Shown here: piece by piece, positions 1 to 7,341 of the stretch
Position numbering within the stretch: the first letter of the stretch is position 1
How the letters are laid out: each line of letters opens with the position of its first letter
Assembly: GCA_046349855.1 (NCBI GenBank)
Contig: JAXMBM010000027.1
Location: forward strand, 26,715 to 90,714
Direction of reading: 5' to 3'
From: CAIXSC01 sp046349855
GTDB lineage: Bacteria; Planctomycetota; Planctomycetia; Pirellulales; Pirellulaceae
DNA length: 64,000 nucleotides
The notes under the pieces: model-generated
What the model was told of the DNA's origin: nothing
Databases searched by the model: none
Seen by the model: only the letters and a program-made list of their open reading frames with translations
Position numbers and translations under genes: made by a program

Positions 1-53
1 AGGGCGGCAACCAACCAGGCCCCGAGGACGATCAACCCATTTGCCCGTTTCAT
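1..53 (-). CDS. 5' end of an exported or membrane protein gene (cut by window edge)
   Basis: A minus-strand ATG at 53 is preceded by a purine-rich ribosome site (GAGGGGAAGAGG) and opens into MKRANGLIVLGAWLVAA, a short positive N-terminus followed by a hydrophobic run, as in a signal peptide or membrane anchor. Only 17 codons are inside the window, so the product is unknown. It lies downstream of the shell protein gene on the same strand and could share its transcript; the 141 bases between them hold nothing I recognise. Confidence 0.5.
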   Translation of the reverse strand, partial: MKRANGLIVLGAWLVAA

Positions 54-194
54 GGCCTCTTCCCCTCGCAATGGCGATGGCGCGCGCGAGCCCACCGGCC
101 CGGCGCTCGCTCGCCGACTCTTCCGTTATGAATCGGGCGCGAGGGAAGGAAGGGTTGAGGAGATTATGCCGTTTCTGCGGAAGGAAGCGAATCT

Positions 195-851
195 TCAGGT
201 TTTCGGCAGCAGACTCAGCACCGCGGGGCTGGGGCGGGCGATCACGTGGGCGGCGATCAGCTTACCCAGTCCCTCAACCTTTTGCTGACCGGCCTCGACC
301 GCCGCCTTGACCGCTGCCACATCCCCCCGAATGATCACGGTGATGTAGCCGCCGCCCAGTTTTTCTTTGCAGACGACTTCCACATTGGCCGCCTTGCAGG
401 CGCTGTCGATGGCCTCGAAAACGGCGGTGAACCCCTGGGTTTCGATCAGGCCCAGTGCGTATGAGCTTTCGGCCACGGTGAGCTCCTTGGTGGTGTGCAG
501 GCGGGTGGCCGGGGAGGGATCACGGCCGGTCGCGGGCAACATGACAACGGATTGTTCGATCAGTGGATTGTATTCGGGTGGGCTTTCCAGGGCGGGCCAG
601 GCCCGCGGTTCCGGCCGGGAGAGCAGCGAGCGGATCGGCCGACCTCCCAGGCGTTCCGCACAGGCAAAGCCGGCTGCCAGGGCCGCGGACACGGCAGCGG
701 TGTCACCCAGCACTTTGATTACGACGCCGTAAAAGTCGTTCCATTCGACCTGGAGCAGGCGAATTCCCGCCGTCTTTTCCAGCGTATCCAGGGCGACGAG
801 GGCGGGGGTCAGCCCCGTGGTTTCCAGAATTCCCAGACTTTCCGGCACCAT
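195..851 (-). CDS. Tandem-BMC-domain microcompartment shell protein (BMC-T type)
   Basis: 218 residues with two BMC domains, about residues 4-90 and 128-208. The second is canonical: it opens SYALGLIETQGF and carries the pore-lining loop LGGGYITV, followed by the helix AAVKAAVEAGQ. The first is more divergent and has WNDFYGVV at the equivalent loop. Two domains in one chain imply a pseudohexameric trimer, the kind of tile that provides larger or gated pores in a protein shell around an enzyme compartment. The start at 851 has GAGGGGA upstream. No other shell or core-enzyme gene is in view; they may lie left of the window. The family call is secure, the cargo unknown. Confidence 0.9.
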   Translation of the reverse strand: MVPESLGILETTGLTPALVALDTLEKTAGIRLLQVEWNDFYGVVIKVLGDTAAVSAALAAGFACAERLGGRPIRSLLSRPEPRAWPALESPPEYNPLIEQSVVMLPATGRDPSPATRLHTTKELTVAESSYALGLIETQGFTAVFEAIDSACKAANVEVVCKEKLGGGYITVIIRGDVAAVKAAVEAGQQKVEGLGKLIAAHVIARPSPAVLSLLPKT

Positions 852-1045
852 CGTTCCCCTCGCGCGTCCCAGGCCCCGTTCGTGGACATGGCATACTATA
901 GCTTGCAGGCAGACGTTACGAATGGCGATTTCCTCCCTGGTCGGAGTGCGAATCGTATCGCATATTTTCCCACAGGCTTTACCGCCCGCATTCCATTTCC
1001 ATCCTTGATATTCCTCCCTATTGGCCTCCGAGAGGGTCGCACCTC

Positions 1046-1930
1046 ATGAGTCCGGCGCCTCCGACACGCATCGATCTCGATTCGAACGACCTGAACCAGC
1101 TTCGGGCGGCCCTCAATGACATCGCCGAGGACGTCCGGAAGAAGACGGTCGACGGCCCGTATGCTCGTAACCTGGAAGTACTCAAGCACTTGTACGGCGA
1201 AGAGAAGTGCAAGACCCTGGGCATTTACCAGATCCCTGACGGCTTCGTCCTTTCGGTTGTGATTCCCGCCTTCAACGAGGTGGAGACGATCGAGGCGGTT
1301 CTGGCCCGGGTCCGCAACACCGGGCTGCCGGTCGAGATGATTGTCGTCGATGACGGCAGCACCGACGGCACGCGCGAACTGCTCCACGAACTGCAGCGGA
1401 AGAAAAAAGAGCTCTTCGAACTGGTGCTCCACGAGCGCAACCAGGGGAAAGGGGCGGCGGTCCGGAGCGGCTTGCTCCGCGCGACCGGCAATGTGGTCGT
1501 CATCCAGGACGCTGATCTCGAATACGACCCCGAGGATTTCCACCTGATGCTCCAGCCGATCCTGGAGAATGAGGCGGACATCGTGTACGGCAGCCGTTTT
1601 CTGGGCAGCGATCCGTCGATCTCCCCCGCCTGGCACCGCCGCGGCAACCAGTTCCTCACCTACCTGTCCAACAAGCGCACGCGTCTGCCGATTACCGACG
1701 TCGAGACCTGCTACAAAATGTTTCGCCGGGAACTGATCCAGCCCATTGCCGAAACGCTGCGCGAGCGGGGATTCGGCATCGAGCTCGAGATTACTGCCAA
1801 GTGTTCCCGCGTGCCGGGTGTGCGGTTCGTCGAGCGGCCGATCCGCTACGCTCGCCGGTCCTATGCGGAAGGGAAGAAGATCGGCTGGAAGGACGCGTTC
1901 TGGGCCCTGTGGTGCATCGCCCGCTACTGA
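1046..1930 (+). CDS. Family 2 glycosyltransferase (dolichyl-phosphate-mannose synthase-like)
   Basis: 294 residues with a GT-A fold. After an N-terminal extension of about 65 residues comes the nucleotide-sugar binding strand VVIPAFNEVETIEAVL, then VVDDGSTDGT, then the metal-binding segment IQDADLEYDPEDF and YGSRF. This is the pattern of polyprenyl-phosphate sugar transferases and related inverting enzymes; no C-terminal membrane segments are present, so it should be a soluble or peripheral enzyme at the inner face of the cytoplasmic membrane. The flippase gene begins 34 bases downstream on the same strand, which supports a role in glycan precursor assembly. Donor and acceptor cannot be read from sequence. 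Confidence 0.85.
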   Translation: MSPAPPTRIDLDSNDLNQLRAALNDIAEDVRKKTVDGPYARNLEVLKHLYGEEKCKTLGIYQIPDGFVLSVVIPAFNEVETIEAVLARVRNTGLPVEMIVVDDGSTDGTRELLHELQRKKKELFELVLHERNQGKGAAVRSGLLRATGNVVVIQDADLEYDPEDFHLMLQPILENEADIVYGSRFLGSDPSISPAWHRRGNQFLTYLSNKRTRLPITDVETCYKMFRRELIQPIAETLRERGFGIELEITAKCSRVPGVRFVERPIRYARRSYAEGKKIGWKDAFWALWCIARY

Positions 1931-1964
1931 TCGACACGGCCGGCCTTTCCGAAAGCACGCTGCG

Positions 1965-3473
1965 ATGAGCGACTCGCCGACTCCCGCTCGAGTCGCAGCG
2001 GACTTGACGCGTCAGGCCCGCGGAGGTGCCCGCTGGGCCCTCGGAGCTCAGCTGGCCAGCCAGCTCACGTCACTGCTCGTCTTCGGCATCGTCTGCCGCT
2101 GGATCGCTCCCGCCGATCTGGGCGTGTTCAATACGGCCCTGCTGATCGTCACTCTGCCGCGCATGCTGGCGCAACTGGGGGTCGCCGCGGCGACGATCCA
2201 GAAAGAAGAACTGGACGCGACCGAACAAGCGACCTTGTTCTGGTTCAACCTGGTGCTGAGTCTACTGTGCGCTGCCGCATCGACGCTCGGCGGCTGGTGC
2301 GTGGGTCTGTTGTCGTCCTCGGACCGTCTGCCGGCGCTGACGCTGCAACTGGCCGGAACAACTCCGCTGGCCGCGGTCGGAGCGCTCCACCTGGCGCTGC
2401 TCGATCGTCACCTGCGCGTGACGCGTTCCGCGACCGCTCGCTGGCTCGCTCAGGCAGTGGCAGGAGCGGTCACCGTGTGGCTGGTCACGCGCGGCGCGAG
2501 TGTCGGTGCCCTGCTCGCTCAGCAGTACCTGGAATTGGGGTTCCTGGGACTGGCGGCCTGGGTGCTGGAGCCCTGGCGCCCCGGCTGGCCCGGACCGCTG
2601 CGGATGATCCGCGAATCGCTTCGTCTGGGACGTCACACCGCGCTGATCAATCTGGTTTTTTATATCGCTCAGAACTCGGACAAGTTGCTGCTCTATGTGC
2701 TGCTGGGTGGCACGCGTGTCGGAGAAACGGCCGTGGGGATGTACTCCCTGGCGTTCAACTTCCTGATGAAGCCGGTCTATTTCGTGTCGACCCCGGTCAG
2801 CAGCGTGATGCTGCCGGCGCTGTCGCGGGCCGCTCCGGACCAGCCGACCTATCGAGGGCTGGCGCTGCACTTCTACCGTCTGTCGGCGGTCCTGCTGTTT
2901 CCCAGCGGCTGCGGACTGATGGTCGTCGCCCCCGAGGTGACGCGGGTGCTGGCGGGGCGGCAGTGGGACGAAGCGGGATGGCTGCTGGCGATTCTGGCTC
3001 CGGCGGTGCTGGCCCAGGGCCTGCTCAACATCACAGGGAGCCTGCTGACGTCGAAGGGACACACGCGCTGGCTGCTGCGGGCGGCGCTGGTGATCACCCT
3101 GGTGCAGTTGCAGGGATACGTCGCCGGCTTCTGGCTCGGCGGGATGGCCGCTCCGCCGCCGCTCGGACCCGTCCAGGGAGTGGCCGCGAGTTATACCCTG
3201 GTCCTCAGTTTGGTGCTGCTGCTACCCTACCTCGCCGCATCCTGGAATCAGGTGGGACTGTCGGTGGTGCCGCTGCTGCGAGCGTTGCTGCCGACTTTGC
3301 TCCATGCGCTGCTCATGGCGGCCGGGGTGTGGGCCGTGCGTCATGGGTGCGAGTCGCAGCCGCTCTGGCAGGAGATCGCGCCGCTGTTTCGTCTGCTCTT
3401 CCTGGTGGCCGTCGGAGTGGTCCTCTATCTGGCGCTGGCACGGCGTGAGTTGCGTGAATTGATGCGCGCCTGA
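1965..3473 (+). CDS. Polysaccharide/oligosaccharide flippase (Wzx-like, MOP superfamily)
   Basis: 502 residues, almost entirely hydrophobic with 12-14 predicted membrane segments. The N-terminal helix ARGGARWALGAQLASQLTSL and the following RWIAPADLGVFNTALL are typical of lipopolysaccharide-biosynthesis flippases that move lipid-linked glycans across the cytoplasmic membrane. I chose ATG 1965 (MSDSPTPARV) because the upstream in-frame extension reads through the glycosyltransferase gene and has no membrane-protein character. It sits 34 bases behind the glycosyltransferase gene, a likely two-gene unit. Confidence 0.85.
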   Translation: MSDSPTPARVAADLTRQARGGARWALGAQLASQLTSLLVFGIVCRWIAPADLGVFNTALLIVTLPRMLAQLGVAAATIQKEELDATEQATLFWFNLVLSLLCAAASTLGGWCVGLLSSSDRLPALTLQLAGTTPLAAVGALHLALLDRHLRVTRSATARWLAQAVAGAVTVWLVTRGASVGALLAQQYLELGFLGLAAWVLEPWRPGWPGPLRMIRESLRLGRHTALINLVFYIAQNSDKLLLYVLLGGTRVGETAVGMYSLAFNFLMKPVYFVSTPVSSVMLPALSRAAPDQPTYRGLALHFYRLSAVLLFPSGCGLMVVAPEVTRVLAGRQWDEAGWLLAILAPAVLAQGLLNITGSLLTSKGHTRWLLRAALVITLVQLQGYVAGFWLGGMAAPPPLGPVQGVAASYTLVLSLVLLLPYLAASWNQVGLSVVPLLRALLPTLLHALLMAAGVWAVRHGCESQPLWQEIAPLFRLLFLVAVGVVLYLALARRELRELMRA

Positions 3474-3590
3474 GGTCTTCCCGGGCCGCTGATGGGGACG
3501 CCCCAGCGCGCCGCGACGGCTTTTCCCGACGTGCGGGCTGTGCCACGATAGGCACTCCAACCTCGCCTCGCACGCCTCCGGAGGAATCAC

Positions 3591-5789
3591 ATGTCGACTC
3601 GCCTTGCTGCGCGCCCCTGCCCTCGTTCGACCGTCGACCACCAGCGTCAGTTCTGTCCGCCGTCCCGTGACGCGCAATCCCGTGACTCGCGGTGCCGCGC
3701 TGCGGGCCGGGACAAGCTGGCCCTCGGTCGGGTCCTTCTGTGGCTGCTCGGTTTCGGCGCAGGCGGCTTCTGGGCCCTGGTCTCGTCCGCCGTATCGGTC
3801 GCGGCGGCGGAAACGAGTGGACCGGCGCCGACCGCCTTCCTGCAATTCATCCGCTCCCAGGCGGATCAGTTGCGCGCGGGAGATGCGGTTCCTCGGACGC
3901 GCGGCGACTGGGAGACACGACGACAGGCCTTGCGCAACGCGCTCATCGAGGCCTGGGGAGGATTCCCGGCCGAGCCCTGTCCGCTCGAACCGCGCGTGCT
4001 GGGAACGCTGCAGCGCGAGGGCTATCGCATCGAACGGCTCCTGCTGCAGACGCGGCCCGGTAACTGGATGACAGCCAATGCGTACGTACCGGATCGGCCG
4101 GGGAAAGTTCCCGCCGTGCTGTGCGTCCACGGCCATTGGCGACTCGCCAAACAGGAACCGGTCGTACAGGCGCGCTGCATCGGCCTGGTCCGGCAGGGCT
4201 TTTTCGTGCTGGTCGTCGATGCGTGCGGCGCGGGAGAACGGGCCACCGGCAAGGCTCTTGGTGAGTACCACGGCGAGATGACCGCCGCGACTTTGTACCC
4301 GAGCGGATTGACGCTGTCGGGTCTGCAGGTCTACGAAAACCGCCGGGCCGTCGATTACCTGCAGTCGCGACCCGAAGTCGACGCCACGAAAATCGCGATC
4401 ACCGGCGCCAGTGGTGGTGGCAATCAGTCGATGTACGCCGGCACCTTCGACGAGCGGATCACAGCCACGATTCCCGTCTGCTCGGTCGGCAATTATCGCG
4501 CGTACCTGGGAGCGGCCTGTTGCCAGTGTGAGGTCGTACCGGGGGCGCTGCGGTTCACCGAGGAAGGAGACGTGCTGGGGCTCGCCGCGCCACGCGCTCT
4601 GATGGTGATCAATGCGACGGGCGATGCGCGGCAGTTTTCCGTCGCCGAGGCCCGTGTGTCGTTGGAGCGGGCCTCGGCCATCTTTCACCTGTACGAACGC
4701 GATGCGGCCGTGCGGCACACGATCATCGAATCGGGCCACGACTATAACCAGGCGATGCGCGAGGCCATGTATGGCTGGGTGCGGCAGCATCTGGCCGGCA
4801 GCGGCACCGGCCAGCCCTTCCCGGAAGTTCCCTTGAAGACCGAAGATCCCGAGGTGTTGCGGTGCTTTCCTGGCGATTCGCGGCCGGACGATTTCGTCAC
4901 GCTGCCGCAATTTGCGGCCGCCGAGGCACGGCGAGTTCTGACCGCCCTGCCTCTTCCCGCGCAAGCCGACACCTGGCCGCCGCTGCGGGACGCCCGCGCG
5001 ACCGCACTGCGCGACCGCGTACTCGGTGGCTGGCCATCTCCCGCTCCATTGGCACTCGCCGCGCAGAGTGTCGATGGCGGCCGGACGTGGCTGCAGTACG
5101 ACAGTGAACCGGACCTGAAGCTGGGTACACTCTTCGTCCCCACGGCCGACGGAAAACGAACCGTCGTGCTGCTCGACTGCATCGAGCCGGCTCAGACGCT
5201 GGCCACTCCCCTGGCGCAACAACTGGCCGGGGCCGGCTGGAGTCTATTGATTCCCGAATTGCGAGCCACCGGGCGCACGGCGGTTCCTGGGGACACCATC
5301 GGGAGTGCGCCGGACCACAATTCGGCCGAATGGTCACTGTGGATCGGTCGCCCGCTGCTGGGGCAATGGGCCTGGGACGTGCACCGCAGCGTTGCGGCGC
5401 TGCGGGCTCACCGCCCCGACGCCTGCCAGTCGCTGTCCCTGGTGGGCCGCGGACAGGCAGGCCCGGTAGCGCTCGTCACCGCCGCCCTCGACGACTCCTT
5501 CCGGCAGGTCGCCTGTCTCGATTCGCTCGTCACGATGGTGTCCGCGGTTCCCTATCGCGGTCAGCGGCTCGGCATCTTCGCCCCGGGCATCCTGCGCCAT
5601 GCGGGCGACATCCCCCACCTCGCCGCGCTCGTCCGGTCCGAGCGCGTGGTGCTCGCGGGAGGCGTTCTGCCGGACGGTCGCGTCGCGAGTGCCCTCGAAG
5701 TGCAGCAGGTCTTCGCGCCCGTCACGCACCTTCGCCCCATCCGACTGGTCCCCGCGGATCAGCTGAGCGCGGCCCTGGCGGCACCCTAA
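3591..5789 (+). CDS. Secreted two-part alpha/beta-hydrolase (acetyl-xylan-esterase-like)
   Basis: 732 residues. A hydrophobic segment near residues 43-65 (GRVLLWLLGFGAGGFWALVS) looks like a late signal or anchor helix. Residues about 140-400 form an alpha/beta-hydrolase: oxyanion region VLCVHGHWR, nucleophile elbow TGASGGGNQS (central Ser), and a C-terminal His in IESGHDYNQA. The remaining 330 residues look like a second, degenerate hydrolase-type domain without a clear GxSxG. Homologues are annotated as acetyl xylan esterases or dienelactone-hydrolase-like proteins, so deacylation of an environmental glycan is a reasonable inference. The start has an excellent GGAGGAA site. Confidence 0.7.
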   Translation: MSTRLAARPCPRSTVDHQRQFCPPSRDAQSRDSRCRAAGRDKLALGRVLLWLLGFGAGGFWALVSSAVSVAAAETSGPAPTAFLQFIRSQADQLRAGDAVPRTRGDWETRRQALRNALIEAWGGFPAEPCPLEPRVLGTLQREGYRIERLLLQTRPGNWMTANAYVPDRPGKVPAVLCVHGHWRLAKQEPVVQARCIGLVRQGFFVLVVDACGAGERATGKALGEYHGEMTAATLYPSGLTLSGLQVYENRRAVDYLQSRPEVDATKIAITGASGGGNQSMYAGTFDERITATIPVCSVGNYRAYLGAACCQCEVVPGALRFTEEGDVLGLAAPRALMVINATGDARQFSVAEARVSLERASAIFHLYERDAAVRHTIIESGHDYNQAMREAMYGWVRQHLAGSGTGQPFPEVPLKTEDPEVLRCFPGDSRPDDFVTLPQFAAAEARRVLTALPLPAQADTWPPLRDARATALRDRVLGGWPSPAPLALAAQSVDGGRTWLQYDSEPDLKLGTLFVPTADGKRTVVLLDCIEPAQTLATPLAQQLAGAGWSLLIPELRATGRTAVPGDTIGSAPDHNSAEWSLWIGRPLLGQWAWDVHRSVAALRAHRPDACQSLSLVGRGQAGPVALVTAALDDSFRQVACLDSLVTMVSAVPYRGQRLGIFAPGILRHAGDIPHLAALVRSERVVLAGGVLPDGRVASALEVQQVFAPVTHLRPIRLVPADQLSAALAAP

Positions 5790-5891
5790 CGAGCGATCCC
5801 CGTGGACGGGATGCTCTGAAACCCGGCGCTCGTGAGAAATCCACAGCGCCGGTACATGCGGGCGGCATCTGCGGGACAGGCGACCGCCGTT

Positions 5892-7325
5892 TCAGGCCAG
5901 AACTTCCTGCACGATACGCGCCTGTTGTCCGTCGACCAGGGACAGTTCCTGGACGTTGCGGGTAAACGTGAGTTTCTGGTGGTCCAGACCAAACAGGTGC
6001 AGCAGCGTGGCGTGATAGTCGCTGTGCGTGACGACGTCTTTGATGGCGCGATGTCCCCATTCGTCGGTCTCGCCGTGCACATACCCCGCCTTCACTCCAC
6101 CACCCGCCAGCCACATGCTGAAGCCGTAGGTGTTGTGGTCGCGGCCGACCTTTTCGGGTCCCGTATCGTTCTGAATGACGGGGAGTCGCCCCATTTCCCC
6201 TCCCCAGTGAACCAGCGTCGTATCGAGCAGTCCACGCTGCTTGAGGTCCTGGACCAGAGCAGCGGACGGCTGATCGGTCTTGCGGCAGGCGGCGGGCAGC
6301 GCCGTGCGGATCGAGCCATGGTGGTCCCAGAATTGATAGCGCGTGTAGATCTGCACGAAGCGGACCCCGCGCTCGACGAGTCGGCGAGCGATCAGGCAGC
6401 GCGTGCCGTAGTCGCGCGTGGCCGGATCGTCGAGACCGTAGAGCTTCTGAGTCGCGGCCGTCTCCTGGGACAGATCGACCGCTTCCTTGGCGGCCGACTG
6501 CATGCGGGCCGCCAGTTCGTAGCTGGCGATACGGGCCTCCAGATCGAGTTCCCCGGGATGCCGCGCGAGGTGTTCCCGATTCAACTCACCCAGGTATCCC
6601 AGGAATCCTTCCTGGGGGCGTCCGCGCTGCTGGGCGGGCGGATCGAGATTCAGGATCCGCGGCTCCCGCGGACGAACCACCGTCCCTTGATACAGCGACG
6701 GCAGCCAGCCGTTGGCCCAGTTCTGTACGCCCAGCACCGGGAGTCCGTCGGGATCGGTCAGGACGACAAACGCGGGCAGGTTCTGACTCTCCGTGCCCAG
6801 ACCGTAGGTCATCCAGCTGCCGAGCGACGGGCGGTAAGAGATCGGGCGCCCGGTGTTGAGCGCATCGATCGACTGGCCATGATTGTTGACGCCGGTGTAC
6901 ATCGAACGAATGAGCGTGATGTCATCGGCGATCGTTCCCAGATGCGGGAGCAGTTCGGTGAGCTCCAATCCGCTCTCGCCGTGCCGCGAGTATTTCCACG
7001 GACATCCCAGGATCTTGGCGCTCGCCTCGGCCGCGTTGTCGTACTTGATTTCGCCCGAGAACTTCTCGCCGTGGTGCTTGTTGAGCAGCGGTTTGGGGTC
7101 GCACAGGTCGACCGCGCTCGGGCCTCCCTGCATGAACAGCGAGATCATCGCCTTCGCGTGTGGCCGGTAATGCGGTGGTTTGGGGAGCAGATCGAACTTA
7201 CGGGGCACCAGTTCCGGACGTTGGGGAGCCGCCGAGGCCGCGTCTTCCCGCAGCAGCCAGGCCAAGGCCACCGCGCCCACTCCCAAGGTCGCGTTCTGCA
7301 GCAATTCGCGTCGCGTGGCGTACAT
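5892..7325 (-). CDS. DUF1501 domain protein with exported N-terminus
   Basis: 477 residues from the start at 7325 (MYATRRELLQ), chosen because it opens a Tat-like leader: a twin-Arg RRELLQ followed by GVGAVALAWLL. The body is a DUF1501 protein, a sulfatase/alkaline-phosphatase-fold relative massively expanded in planctomycetes; characteristic segments are MISLFMQGGPSAVDLCDPKP, GVNNHGQSIDALNTGRP and VHWGGEMGRLPV near the C-terminus. Function is not experimentally established. It follows the DUF1549/DUF1553 gene by 16 bases on the same strand, the standard two-gene planctomycete arrangement. Confidence 0.9.
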   Translation of the reverse strand: MYATRRELLQNATLGVGAVALAWLLREDAASAAPQRPELVPRKFDLLPKPPHYRPHAKAMISLFMQGGPSAVDLCDPKPLLNKHHGEKFSGEIKYDNAAEASAKILGCPWKYSRHGESGLELTELLPHLGTIADDITLIRSMYTGVNNHGQSIDALNTGRPISYRPSLGSWMTYGLGTESQNLPAFVVLTDPDGLPVLGVQNWANGWLPSLYQGTVVRPREPRILNLDPPAQQRGRPQEGFLGYLGELNREHLARHPGELDLEARIASYELAARMQSAAKEAVDLSQETAATQKLYGLDDPATRDYGTRCLIARRLVERGVRFVQIYTRYQFWDHHGSIRTALPAACRKTDQPSAALVQDLKQRGLLDTTLVHWGGEMGRLPVIQNDTGPEKVGRDHNTYGFSMWLAGGGVKAGYVHGETDEWGHRAIKDVVTHSDYHATLLHLFGLDHQKLTFTRNVQELSLVDGQQARIVQEVLA

Positions 7326-7341
7326 TCGGCAACCCCTTCGC

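Noticed and set aside
3222..5222. A 666-codon minus-strand open frame opposite the alpha/beta-hydrolase
   Set aside because: The plus-strand gene has the hydrolase motifs and a ribosome site; the antisense frame has neither.
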